Source of the DNA: Pseudomonadota bacterium
GTDB taxonomy: Bacteria; Myxococcota_A; UBA9042; GCA-2863065
Reading direction: 5' to 3'
NCBI GenBank assembly: GCA_005776725.1
Contig: SXOO01000262.1
Coordinates: 1 to 40,959, forward strand
DNA length: 40,959 nucleotides
Under the pieces are notes generated by a model. It was not told the DNA's origin, did not search any database, and was given only the letters and a program-made list of their open reading frames with translations. How positions within the stretch are numbered: position 1 is the first letter of the stretch; each line of letters opens with the position of its first letter. The position numbers and the translations under genes are program-made. Below, piece after piece: positions 23,819-31,748 of this stretch.

Positions 23819-25730
23819 CCGCGCCTTGCAGGCACCCGTCGAGCGGCATCAGCCGGATCTCGTATTGGTAGGTCTCGACCAGCGGCATGCCCCTCAGGAG
23901 CCGCCCGACCACCTCGTTCGGGTTGATGGGCAGCAGGACGTAGGGCGCCGCGACCAGCCGCCGCGGCGCGCCCACGCGCCTGAAGAGCGCCTCGTAGCTG
24001 GTGTTCTCGCGGAACTGCAGCTCCAGCTGCTGCTGGTGCATCTCCCGGTTGAACTCCGGGAGCTTGTCGAATGCCCATGCGAAGTCGCCGGAGAACTCCA
24101 CGAAGCGCCCGAAGGTCTCGAGCGTGGTCTTGGCCGACTGCTCGTACAGGACCACGCAGCGCTCTGGGACGCGCTTCTCGATCAGCGCCTCCAGCACCTT
24201 GGGCGCCTGGGACTCGCCGAGCGAGTAGAGGTAGCCCTGCGCGCGCCAGGTGGAGAGATCGGCATCGCTCGAGTCGAGCGGCATCCGGTTGGGGACGAAC
24301 AGCTCGGCGCACGCCGGCCAGGGCACACCCAGGGCCTTGAGCTCCTCGATCGCCAGCTCGTGGTTGCGGTTTGTGGCGATCACGATGGGGCAGCTGACGC
24401 CGTCCCGCGTGATCAGCGCGGCGAGCTCCGGCTTGGCCACGGACTCCGTGCTCATGCGGGCCCGCCACGCGCCCACGCCGTTGACCGCGTTGAACAGGGG
24501 GAACAAGGCGAAGCACACCCAGAGCGCCCGGCTCGCGGCTCGCGGCAGCTGTTCGCGGGCGCGGTCGACGCCGCGCCAGGCGAGCGCGTGGAGGAAGGGG
24601 ATAACCGGGGCGTAGAGGCGCGCCGACACATCTGGCCGCGACTGCCGCGCCAGCACCGGCGCCAGCACGAGGGTGGCCAGGAGCCCGAGCGCGATCAGCG
24701 CGGCCACCCTCTGGTGACGCGGGCCGGCCAGGGCGAGCACGGCCAGGGCCAGGACAGCGACGCCCGTGGACGGGCCGACGAAGTCGATGTGATCGATGAT
24801 CACGGACTCGTAGTGGTTGTAGACGCGCAGCGGCGGGGCGAGGAACAGCGCGGCCACGGCCAGCGCTCCCAGCCAGCGAACGAGGCGCGGGCGCCGCTCA
24901 TGACCGTGCGCCAACGCGAGCACGAGCAGCGCCACCGCCCCGGCGCTGCTCGTGACGTAGAACACCTGCGCGAGGTTGTGCAGCCCGAGGTAGCCGGCCC
25001 GGGACCACGAGAAGCCCTCGGCGTCCACGTGGAAGTCGTGCGGGGTGAGCCCCTTGGACAGCAGCAGCGGCGTGATGCAGATCCCGAGGACCACGGCGTA
25101 ACCCCCCACCCACGACCAGGCGGCGAGGCGCTGGCCCCGCGGCGCGGTCAGCGCGAATGCGCCCACGAGCAGCCCCCCGGCGGCCGCGGAGGTCTCCTTG
25201 GTGGTCGCGGCGCCGAGCAGCCAGAGGACGAGCAGAAGCCGGGATCTGCCGGTGGCGCCGTCCAGCACTCGGGGGAGCAACGCCGCGGCTTCACACACGA
25301 ACGCCGCGCCCATCACGTCTGACTCGACCGGGATCCACGTAGAGAAGAGCAGGGAGGGGAGCACCACGGTGCTCGCGGCCGCCCGCCAGGCGACGCGCTC
25401 CATTCCGAACGCCACGAGCGCGCGTCGAACCGCGAAGGCCAACCACACGAGGCAGGGCGCGTGGAGCACCGCCATCCAGAAGACGTCTTCCCCGGTGAGC
25501 GCCATGAGCACCTTGACCGACAGCGCCGTGAGCGGCCGGTAGGTCATGGTGTTCATGGGTGGGGGGTCGAAGATCGGGCGCCAGAGATCCGCCCACGGGA
25601 TCGGACGCACGATGTCCGTCACGTAGCGCACGATCCCGTCGTTGGCCTCACCAACGCCCACGAACGCCGCCGCGGTCGCCAGCGCCGCCAGGGCCAGCGT
25701 GGGCCTCCAGGGCCGGCCCGTGGCGCTCAG
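23808..25730 (-). CDS. Polytopic membrane glycosyltransferase-like protein (GT39/TMTC-like), probable CTG start
   Basis: 640 residues if started at CTG 25730. About ten hydrophobic helices lie in the first 430 residues, followed by a soluble domain of about 200 residues. Shortly after the first helix comes DGIVRYVTDI, and a later loop has MTYRPLTALS, a signature shared with TMTC/GT39-type O-glycosyltransferases that use polyprenyl-phosphate sugars. No ATG, GTG or TTG exists between the upstream in-frame stop and GTG 25661. Starting at that GTG would cut away the first helix (TLALAALATAAAFVGVG). CTG 25730 overlaps the stop of the previous gene as CTGA, just like the ATGA and GTGA junctions of this operon. 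It is the last gene of a four-gene glycosylation operon. Confidence 0.75.
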   Translation of the reverse strand: MSATGRPWRPTLALAALATAAAFVGVGEANDGIVRYVTDIVRPIPWADLWRPIFDPPPMNTMTYRPLTALSVKVLMALTGEDVFWMAVLHAPCLVWLAFAVRRALVAFGMERVAWRAAASTVVLPSLLFSTWIPVESDVMGAAFVCEAAALLPRVLDGATGRSRLLLVLWLLGAATTKETSAAAGGLLVGAFALTAPRGQRLAAWSWVGGYAVVLGICITPLLLSKGLTPHDFHVDAEGFSWSRAGYLGLHNLAQVFYVTSSAGAVALLVLALAHGHERRPRLVRWLGALAVAALFLAPPLRVYNHYESVIIDHIDFVGPSTGVAVLALAVLALAGPRHQRVAALIALGLLATLVLAPVLARQSRPDVSARLYAPVIPFLHALAWRGVDRAREQLPRAASRALWVCFALFPLFNAVNGVGAWRARMSTESVAKPELAALITRDGVSCPIVIATNRNHELAIEELKALGVPWPACAELFVPNRMPLDSSDADLSTWRAQGYLYSLGESQAPKVLEALIEKRVPERCVVLYEQSAKTTLETFGRFVEFSGDFAWAFDKLPEFNREMHQQQLELQFRENTSYEALFRRVGAPRRLVAAPYVLLPINPNEVVGRLLRGMPLVETYQYEIRLMPLDGCLQGAARP

Positions 25731-27343
25731 AAGAACCTGCGCGCGCCTGAAGGGGCGGCGCCTTCGACGGTGCTTCGCTCAAAGTCCAGGGCGCGCTTCA
25801 CTCGAGGCGCCTCGGTGGGGCGCCAGAACGCCGCGGCGGCCGCCAGGGCCAATGCCAGCGCCGCCGCACCGGCGAGTGCGTGCCAGCGGGTGCCGAGGCC
25901 GAGCCGCAGCAGGGCGCCGAGCGCCGCGAGGACCAGGGCGCCGTACACCCACAACCAGCCGCTGCCCAGGGAGACGCCGAGGCTCCGCACCCCGTACCCC
26001 TCGGCGAGGAGCGGCAACGCCAGCTCGGCGTAGGGCCAGCGGACGTCGTCCGGGTGGCTCGGATACGCTGCCACGAGCGCCGCGAACACCACGATGGACG
26101 CGCCGGCGAGGCCCAGCCCCACCGGGAGGGACCAGGCGGCGCGCGCCTTGAGTCGCTCGAGCCCGACCGCCGCGAGCAGGGCGATGAAGGGCAGGGCGGG
26201 GGTGAGGTACCGCGGCCCGAACGACCAGCCGTTCATGGTGCGGAACTCGCCGAGCCCAGTGACGAAGAGGAGGTAGAGGCCCACGGCCGCGAGCACCGCA
26301 CGCCCGACGGGTCCGGCGGCGCCCGTGAGCAGCGCGGGGACGCCGGCGAGCGCGGCGACCAGCCAGGGCGCGGTGGCGAGGAGGCCCATGTAGGGGTCGC
26401 CGAGGTGCGCCGCCAAGGAGGCCGGGTGGAAGCCGTCGAGCCCGAGGAACCCGCCGCTCTGGCTCGCCCGGTTGTGCTCGGTGACGAGCGACATGTGCCC
26501 GGTGCGCAGCGCGTGGCCGAACATCGCGTCGTGGAGCGCCGCGTGGACGGCGAAGGCGAAGATGGCGCCGATCGCGAAGCCCGGAATCGCGGCGCGCCGC
26601 CCGGGCAGGAACAACGTGGCGCCCCCCAGCGCCAGCACCGCGGGAGCGGCGTGGTACTCGAAGAGCACGGCGGACGAGGCCGCGAGGCCGCCGAGCGCGG
26701 CGCGGGTGACCGTCTTCGCGTCCGCCAGGAGCCACGCCCCGATGATCAGCGCCCACCCGGCGGCGGCGTGCCCGACGAACTGGACGCTGTAGGGGAACAG
26801 GCCCGTGCCCAGGCCCGCGGCGAGCACGGTGGCCGCCGCAACCGCACGCGACGCCCCGGCGCGCTGCGCGAGCAGCCCCAACGCGAGGAGACCGGCGAGC
26901 CCGAAGAGCATCACCGAGAGCCGCAGCACCCACGTGGCGCGGCTCTCACCTGCGGGGCCCGCCGGGACGAAGCCGAAGCGCTCGGCGAGCCACAGCCCGG
27001 GCACGCCGAGCAGCGCCGTGCCGGGCGCCTTCGCGGGGTACAGCGCGCCGAGGCAGCGGGGCGCCTCGTCGTTCGGGTCGATACAGGTGACCGCGACGTC
27101 GTTGACGAAGGGGCGGTCGCTGTGGCGGCCGTACAGGTCCACGAAGCGCACGCGCCGCGGCCGGGCCGGGTCTGCAGCCACGATCGCGCCGATCGCGAGC
27201 TGGCGCTTCTCCACAATCGCCCGCGCCTGCAGGACGCGGGTTCGCTCGTTCGGGTTGTTCAGCGCCGCCGAGTACGGGAACAGGTAGACCCAGACCATCA
27301 CCACCATCGCGACGGCGCCGAGCAGCGGGGCGAGGCGCTTCAC
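25727..27343 (-). CDS. Polytopic membrane protein, probable glycosyltransferase
   Basis: 538 residues. It starts with one membrane helix (LAPLLGAVAMVVMVWVYLF), then an exterior loop (NNPNERTRVLQARAIVEKRQ) with acidic residues and YPAKAPGTALLGVPGLWLA, then about ten helices rich in Ala/Leu. The organisation (helix, extracytoplasmic acidic loop, many helices) matches GT-C lipid-linked sugar transferases. NERTRVLQARAIVE and YPAKAPG recur in bacterial proteins of this type, but the sugar is unknown. The GTG at 27343 overlaps the stop of the GT4 gene (GTGA) and an in-frame extension upstream is only antisense-like. The next gene overlaps its stop (CTGA). Confidence 0.78.
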   Translation of the reverse strand: MKRLAPLLGAVAMVVMVWVYLFPYSAALNNPNERTRVLQARAIVEKRQLAIGAIVAADPARPRRVRFVDLYGRHSDRPFVNDVAVTCIDPNDEAPRCLGALYPAKAPGTALLGVPGLWLAERFGFVPAGPAGESRATWVLRLSVMLFGLAGLLALGLLAQRAGASRAVAAATVLAAGLGTGLFPYSVQFVGHAAAGWALIIGAWLLADAKTVTRAALGGLAASSAVLFEYHAAPAVLALGGATLFLPGRRAAIPGFAIGAIFAFAVHAALHDAMFGHALRTGHMSLVTEHNRASQSGGFLGLDGFHPASLAAHLGDPYMGLLATAPWLVAALAGVPALLTGAAGPVGRAVLAAVGLYLLFVTGLGEFRTMNGWSFGPRYLTPALPFIALLAAVGLERLKARAAWSLPVGLGLAGASIVVFAALVAAYPSHPDDVRWPYAELALPLLAEGYGVRSLGVSLGSGWLWVYGALVLAALGALLRLGLGTRWHALAGAAALALALAAAAAFWRPTEAPRVKRALDFERSTVEGAAPSGARRFF

Positions 27344-28440
27344 GCGCACGCCGCCTGGAACACGGCCAGCGTCTCCGCGGCGCAGCGATCCCACGAGAAG
27401 CGCTCGAGGTTCTGCCTCCCGCGCGCGACCTGCTCGGCCACGAACGCCGGGTCCTCCACGAAGCGGTCCATCGCGGCCGCGAACGCCGCGGAGTCTCCCG
27501 GCGAGACCAGGACGGCGGCGTCACCGGCCACCTCCGGGATCGACGCGGCGGCCGAGGCGACCACCGGCGCCCCGCAGTGCATCGCCTCGAGCAGCGGGAG
27601 GCCGAAACCCTCGAAGCGCGACGGGAAGACGAGGCCCACCGAGCCGGCCAGGAGCTCGAAGACGCGCTCGTGGGACACGAAGCCGAGGTGCTGGACCCGA
27701 TGGCTGATCCCGAGCGACTGGGACAAGGCCTCGAGCGCCGGCCAGCGGTCCGACTTCGACCCGGTCAGTACGAGCCGCACGTCGGTGTTACGGAGCCGCG
27801 CGAGCGCCCGCAAGGCGGTCTCGTGGTCCTTGTGGGCGTTGTCGGTGGCCGGGTAGTAGAAGAAGCGCCCGTGCTCGGCGCGGATGGCCGACACCGTCGC
27901 GTTGCTGGGTCGATGCTGCAGGTCTACCCCCTCGAGCACGGTGGTCACGCGGCCGCCGTAGCGGCGCTCGACGTCGCGGCGGGTGAAGTCGCTGATCGCG
28001 ATGAGGTGGGCGTTGCGGCTCGTCCACCGGAACAGCGCCTCACGCTCGAGCCACTTCCTCCGGCTGAAGTGCTGCGGAAACCAGACGTGCTGGAGGTCGT
28101 GGATCGCGGCCACCTGGGGTCTTCCCGGCGGGAGCACGGGGGCGAAGTTGGCGGGTGAGAAGACCACGTCGGCTCCGCGGGCCTCGCGGCGCAGGGCGCC
28201 GTTCTCGAGGCGAAGGCGCTGAAGCTGGCTCCACTCGCCCGAGCCCTCCACGACGCGCTCCGCCACCTCCGGGATGGCGTCTCCGGCGGTTCGGTGGAGC
28301 AAGAGCCGGAGCGCCACGTCCGTGCGGCGAGACAAGGCCCGGCACAGCTCACGGCAGTAGATCTCCGAGCCGCCGACCTTCCCCGGTCTCAGGTACGCGA
28401 GGTTCACCAGCACTCGGAGCGGCGCCGCGCGGGTGGTCAT
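27340..28440 (-). CDS. Family 4 glycosyltransferase
   Basis: 366 residues, the normal length for GT4. The N-terminal Rossmann domain opens with LRVLVNLAYLRPGKVGGSEIY (glycine-rich acceptor loop) and includes AAIHDLQHVWFPQHF. The C-terminal domain has TGSKSDRW, GFVSHERVFELLAGS and SRFEGFGLPLLEAMHCGAPVV, whose E-x7-E region binds the nucleotide-sugar. It transfers a sugar from an NDP-donor with retention of configuration in the cytoplasm, most likely in assembly of a surface polysaccharide or glycolipid finished by the two membrane enzymes downstream. ATG overlaps the barrel-protein stop (ATGA). Confidence 0.9.
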   Translation of the reverse strand: MTTRAAPLRVLVNLAYLRPGKVGGSEIYCRELCRALSRRTDVALRLLLHRTAGDAIPEVAERVVEGSGEWSQLQRLRLENGALRREARGADVVFSPANFAPVLPPGRPQVAAIHDLQHVWFPQHFSRRKWLEREALFRWTSRNAHLIAISDFTRRDVERRYGGRVTTVLEGVDLQHRPSNATVSAIRAEHGRFFYYPATDNAHKDHETALRALARLRNTDVRLVLTGSKSDRWPALEALSQSLGISHRVQHLGFVSHERVFELLAGSVGLVFPSRFEGFGLPLLEAMHCGAPVVASAAASIPEVAGDAAVLVSPGDSAAFAAAMDRFVEDPAFVAEQVARGRQNLERFSWDRCAAETLAVFQAACA

Positions 28441-29144
28441 CGGAACCGCAGCTCGTCCGGGCGGCCGAGCCGCGCGAAGTTCACGTTGTTGTAGCGATAG
28501 CCCAGCGACAGGACGAGGAGGTGACTGTTGAGCTCGTTCGGGCCCGAGGTCCCGAGGTTGGGCTCCATGAACAGGAACTTCCAGCGCCACATGACGCCCA
28601 GCCACAGCGCGTGCGCGCCCTCGACGTCGCCGAGCGGGAAGTCGATGCCGGCGCCCCAGTGGAGCCCGAGGGAGGTCTCGGCCCGCTGGCTGGACCCGTC
28701 GGTGGAGTGGTAGCTGGAGAACTCCGCGGACGCGCCGAGCTGGAGATAAGCCGCCGAGAGGGTGAACGCCCACCAGTCGTTCGCGAGGATCTTCAGGAAG
28801 AGCGGGTGGAGGTTCACGCTGGTCGCGAAGCTGTGGCGCCGAAGCTGCAGCTCGGGGCTGTCGCTCGGCTGCCCGTCCACCGCCAGCGAGAGCCGCCCAT
28901 GGTCGTACTCGAGCTGTACGTCGATGAGGGACAAGACCGTGGCGACGCGGCCGTGCACGCCGAAGGTCCAGCCGACCGGCTGCGCCCACCGGCGGTCCTG
29001 GAAGATCTCGACACCGCCGGTGACCCCGACCCCGAGGAACGCGCCCACGTAGCGGACGGGCTCCTCGGCGTGGGCCGTGGGCGCGCGGAGGAGCGCCAGG
29101 AGCAACGACGCCGCGGCGATGCGGTGTGGGATTTGACAGCGCAA
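28437..29144 (-). CDS. Outer-membrane beta-barrel-like protein, leaderless TTG start
   Basis: 235 residues from TTG 29144. A clean signal peptide (CQIPHRIAAASLLLALLRAPTAHA, cleavage before EEPVRY) is followed by alternating strands with aromatic girdles, e.g. YVGAFLGVGVTGGVEIF, WWAFTLSAAYLQLGASAEF, HALWLGVMWRWKFLFM. The C-terminal strand ends LSLGYRYNNVNFARLG. The fold is that of a small outer-membrane barrel; the function is unknown. The frame also opens at GTG 29162, but the TTG lies exactly 7 nt after a -10-like TAGAAC, supporting a leaderless message. It is the first gene of the operon with the GT4 and two membrane transferases, so it may take part in exporting or anchoring their product. 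Confidence 0.72.
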   Translation of the reverse strand: MRCQIPHRIAAASLLLALLRAPTAHAEEPVRYVGAFLGVGVTGGVEIFQDRRWAQPVGWTFGVHGRVATVLSLIDVQLEYDHGRLSLAVDGQPSDSPELQLRRHSFATSVNLHPLFLKILANDWWAFTLSAAYLQLGASAEFSSYHSTDGSSQRAETSLGLHWGAGIDFPLGDVEGAHALWLGVMWRWKFLFMEPNLGTSGPNELNSHLLVLSLGYRYNNVNFARLGRPDELRFR

Positions 29145-29161
29145 CCCGGGCGTTCTACCCA
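29133..29161 (+). promoter_or_regulatory. Predicted leaderless promoter of the secreted TPR gene
   Basis: TTGACA (29133-29138), 17-bp spacer, TACCCA (29156-29161), then 7 nt to the ATG at 29169. Transcription should begin at or next to the start codon. It overlaps the start of the divergent barrel-protein gene. Confidence 0.6.
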
Positions 29162-29181
29162 CCCCCGAATGCGCCTGTCAA
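29152..29181 (-). promoter_or_regulatory. Predicted leaderless promoter of the glycosylation operon
   Basis: On the minus strand TTGACA (29181-29176), 18-bp spacer, TAGAAC (29157-29152; 4 of 6 matches to TATAAT), then 7 nt to the TTG at 29144. It lies inside the 5' end of the divergent TPR gene and overlaps that gene's own promoter, so the two RNA polymerases should exclude each other. Confidence 0.6.
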
Positions 29182-29960
29182 AGCCCGCCGCAGCGCTCGT
29201 GGTGCTCGTCGCTCAGTGGCGCCTCGCGGGCGCCGCAGAGGGCCCCCTTCGCGCGTCTGGCCCGTCGGCCCTCACGGCCGCCAGCGCCGTGGGTGCGGCC
29301 GCGTTCACAGCTCCCCCAGAGGACCCGATCGCCCGCAACGCCGCGGCGGCCGCCGAGAAGATGCGCTACGGCGATGCGCTGTTCCGACTCGAAGACCTCC
29401 GCGGGGCGTGCAAGGCCTATCGCGAGACGATCGATCTCCTGCCGTCGTGGTGGATGCCGCGCCTCGCGCTGGTGCGTTGCGGGCGCCTCGAGGGCGCGCC
29501 GCTGGACGAGCTGCTCGAGCACGCCGAGTTCGCCGTGAAGGCGCGGCCCGAGCTGCCGCTCACGCACCTCCAATACGGGCTGCTGCTCGAAGAGGCGGGC
29601 AAGGACCGCCAAGCCACGGTGGAGTACCTGAAGGCGCTCGCGGAGCACCCGCGGCTGTTCGACGCGCATTACCGACTGGGCGTGGTCTACGAGCGCCAGG
29701 GCGACGTCGCGAGCGCGCGGCGGCACTTCGAGACGGCGCTAGACCTGCAGCCCGGTCACGTCGTGGCGCGCTCACGCCTCGCCGAGCTCGCGGAGCGCGA
29801 CGGCGATCTGGCCGCCGCGCGGACTCACCTGGAGTTGTTGGTGAGCCGAAGCCGATTCCGCATGCAGGCGCTGGCGCGGCTCATCCAGTTCCTGGAGCGT
29901 TACGGGGTCACCTCGGAGGCGAACACCCGACGCGCGGAATACGAGCGGCTCTATCGCTGA
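29169..29960 (+). CDS. Secreted TPR protein
   Basis: 263 residues. A signal peptide (ALVVLVAQWRLAGAAEG) is followed by an Ala-rich stretch and about five TPR-type helix pairs from residue 55 on, e.g. YGDALFRLEDLRGACKAYRE, YGLLLEEAGKDRQATVEYLK, YRLGVVYERQGDVASARRHF and LAELAERDGDLAAARTHLEL. It is a probable periplasmic adaptor; no catalytic motif is seen. It has no Shine-Dalgarno and begins at the predicted transcription start. The only gene following on this strand is far downstream, so it is probably monocistronic. Confidence 0.78.
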   Translation: MRLSKPAAALVVLVAQWRLAGAAEGPLRASGPSALTAASAVGAAAFTAPPEDPIARNAAAAAEKMRYGDALFRLEDLRGACKAYRETIDLLPSWWMPRLALVRCGRLEGAPLDELLEHAEFAVKARPELPLTHLQYGLLLEEAGKDRQATVEYLKALAEHPRLFDAHYRLGVVYERQGDVASARRHFETALDLQPGHVVARSRLAELAERDGDLAAARTHLELLVSRSRFRMQALARLIQFLERYGVTSEANTRRAEYERLYR

Positions 29961-29982
29961 GCCCGGGAGCTCCGGGCGGCGC

Positions 29983-30017
29983 CCCGGCTCTCGTCATTTC
30001 GCCGGCGGACAGGTGGC
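29983..30017 (+). repeat. Direct repeat A (35 bp)
   Basis: 32 of 35 bases match 30944-30978; the last 26 bases (29992-30017) match at 25 positions. Read on the minus strand it would encode ATCPPAK followed by TGA, the same C-terminus (ATCPPAQ, TGA) as the lipoprotein gene that carries copy B. Here no gene reads into it. Confidence 0.8.
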
Positions 30018-30056
30018 CGGCGTGTGGCGCGCTTCTAGGCCCCAGGGGCGAGTCGT

Positions 30057-30911
30057 CTACCTCGGCTTGGGTGTGTTCGCGTAGTCCGCTGCTGCTTTCT
30101 CGTAGGCTGCTTCGAGGGCGGCGACCGTGTCTGCCGTGCTGTGGACGGTCCCGTCTCCCTGCTGGACACCTCCGTCGCCGAACGGGAGCAGTGCCGCCAG
30201 GACGGGGAAACTCGTGTAATCGGCGCTGCCGGGCCGCGCCAGGGCTGAGAACCCGTAGCACAGCAGCGACCTCGAGCCCTGCTCGAGACCCGGCGGTGCG
30301 GTACGCAGGTCCTCATGTTGAAGCGGCGGGTGGTCTGGGATCGCGACGAGTTCTCCATCCGGAGAGACATAGCCGAGGGGGCAATTGGCCCACGCCACGC
30401 GAGTAGCCAAGGGTGTGAGCGCCTCGACGGCGCCAGCGGCCCAGCTCCGCTCGATCCACTCGATCGCGATGAGGCCATCGGGCTGAAACCCGAAGGTCTG
30501 ACCACGACATAGGGCCACAGCATCGACGCCCCAATCGTCGCGAATCGGTGCCACGAACCACTCTTGCGGCTCCACCGCAGTCACGGTGCCCGTGGCACAG
30601 CCGAGCGACACCAGCGCCGCCCAGGGGACGGTTGAGGGCCACACCGGCGGCTCACAGAGCGCGTCCGCTGGGCAATTCGTGCCAGGCAACGGGCTCACCT
30701 CGGGCACGCTCTTGGGAATCAAAGACGGGGCGGGGCCGGACTTGGATGGCTCTCCAGCGGCCAGCTCGCTCGTTGTCTCCGTTGAGGTGGCACTCGTGGA
30801 GTCGTCGTGGTTGCAGGCAGCGAGACCCACGGTGACGGCGCTCAGGACGGCGGCTCGCCACCCCCAGCCACTACCGCCCTCGAGACCGCCACGCCCCAAA
30901 CCGCCGGTCAT
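30057..30911 (-). CDS. Lipoprotein of unknown function, probably acquired
   Basis: 284 residues. A signal peptide ends at the lipobox LAAC (Cys about 33), followed by NHDDSTSATSTETTSEL, a Ser/Thr stalk. The mature part has four or five Cys and segments such as VSLGCATGTVTAVEP, DDWGVDAVALCRGQTFGF and GFSALARPGSADYTSFPVLA. I do not recognise a family. The gene lies between two direct repeats (29983-30017, 30944-30978). It looks less G+C-rich than its neighbours: 38 of 60 bases are G or C on the line from 30061. Both facts suggest insertion as a unit. ATG 30911 is used; a GTG two codons earlier is possible and no convincing Shine-Dalgarno is seen. Confidence 0.72.
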   Translation of the reverse strand: MTGGLGRGGLEGGSGWGWRAAVLSAVTVGLAACNHDDSTSATSTETTSELAAGEPSKSGPAPSLIPKSVPEVSPLPGTNCPADALCEPPVWPSTVPWAALVSLGCATGTVTAVEPQEWFVAPIRDDWGVDAVALCRGQTFGFQPDGLIAIEWIERSWAAGAVEALTPLATRVAWANCPLGYVSPDGELVAIPDHPPLQHEDLRTAPPGLEQGSRSLLCYGFSALARPGSADYTSFPVLAALLPFGDGGVQQGDGTVHSTADTVAALEAAYEKAAADYANTPKPR

Positions 30912-30943
30912 CGAGACACACCGCCCCTGACTCCCGGCAACAT

Positions 30944-30978
30944 CCCTGCTCCCGTCATTGCGCCGGCGGACAGGTGGC
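30944..30978 (+). repeat. Direct repeat B (35 bp), overlapping a gene 3' end
   Basis: Copy of 29983-30017 (32 of 35 identical), 961 bp away in the same orientation. It contains the last codons and TGA of the lipoprotein gene at 30955-31533. Weaker similarity continues about 13 bases to the left. Confidence 0.8.
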
Positions 30979-31533
30979 GTCGGCGTCCTCGGCGAGCGCC
31001 GCGCGGTCGTCCTCGGTGAGCGCTGCGGTGCCCTGATCCCAAGCCTCCCTCGACAGCTTGAAGCGCTCGAGCACGACCTCGAGGGGCTCCTCGGCCTTCT
31101 CGCGCCGGCTGCACTCGAGCTGCACGTAGGCCCGGCGGAAGGCCTGGTCCTCGGGCCGCTCTTCGTCCGGGGCCACGACCGGCTCCGGGGCGGCGGCCGT
31201 GCCTGGGGCGACCTCGGGCGCGGGGTCTCCCTCGGTCCGAGCGACCCGCGGTCCACGGCGCGCGGCGTCGTCTTCTAGGACCTGCTCGTAGTCGCGGAAG
31301 TTGGCGCAATCGAACGGGACCATGTGTTCGCGCCCGTACAGCCGCGTGTGCAGGAAGCAGAGCCGGCGTGCTGCGTCGATGAGGTAGTAGTGGTTGTGGT
31401 CGCGCGTGCGCACCAGCACGAAGTCCGAGTCCGGGGCGGGCGTGGCCACCACCTCGAACCGCTGTCGGGCGACCATATGAAAACAACCGGTGCCGAGGGC
31501 GGCCACCAGCACGAACGGGGCGAGCTTCAGCAT
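30955..31533 (-). CDS. Lipoprotein of unknown function
   Basis: 192 residues. A typical lipoprotein signal (MLKLAPFVLVAALGTGC, Cys17) with GAGAGG 6 nt before the ATG. The mature protein has a mixed alpha/beta start (RQRFEVVATPAPDSDFVLVR, HYYLIDAARRLCFLH), an Ala/Pro/Glu-rich middle, and a helical end with one Cys before the terminal CPPAQ. I do not recognise a family. Its 3' end is duplicated 961 bp downstream (direct repeats A and B), so its original downstream context has probably been changed. Confidence 0.72.
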   Translation of the reverse strand: MLKLAPFVLVAALGTGCFHMVARQRFEVVATPAPDSDFVLVRTRDHNHYYLIDAARRLCFLHTRLYGREHMVPFDCANFRDYEQVLEDDAARRGPRVARTEGDPAPEVAPGTAAAPEPVVAPDEERPEDQAFRRAYVQLECSRREKAEEPLEVVLERFKLSREAWDQGTAALTEDDRAALAEDADATCPPAQ

Positions 31534-31576
31534 CCGAGACCTCTCAGCGAGCTAGTCAGGCGCCGCAGGGGACGCG

Positions 31577-31598
31577 GCCCGGCAAGGCTCCGCCGGGC
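31577..31598. repeat. Hairpin GCCCGGC/GCCGGGC
   Basis: A 7-bp perfect stem with an 8-base loop in the 215-bp gap 31534-31748 between two minus-strand genes. There is no T tract. The gap has no clear promoter for the lipoprotein gene. Confidence 0.4.
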
Positions 31599-31682
31599 AG
31601 CGACGCCAGGATATGGCTTGCATGGCCTGCCCGCCAGTCGCAGCGCGCCGGGCGCCCCGCGGTGGTGCGAGGCGGTGCTCGG

Positions 31683-31711
31683 GCCCTGTCAGCGTTGGTA
31701 CCCGACAGGGC
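31683..31711. repeat. Inverted repeat GCCCTGTC-N13-GACAGGGC
   Basis: Perfect 8-base arms (31683-31690, 31704-31711) with a 13-base centre, 38 bp after the stop of the sigma-54 activator gene. It could be a rho-assisted terminator hairpin of that transcript or an operator upstream of the lipoprotein gene. The GGTACC at its centre is itself palindromic. Confidence 0.5.
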
Positions 31712-31748
31712 GGCGTGGCTGTCGGCGGTCCGGCTCCCACGGGCTATC

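Noticed and set aside
25880..27856. 658-codon plus-strand open frame
   Set aside because: Antisense to the membrane glycosyltransferase gene. Its composition (Arg, Glu, Gln, Gly, no motif) is that of a reverse-strand shadow.
31610..31635. ATATGGCTTGCATGGCC as a sigma-54 promoter upstream of the lipoprotein gene
   Set aside because: The GG and GC elements are 12 bases apart rather than 10 on either strand.
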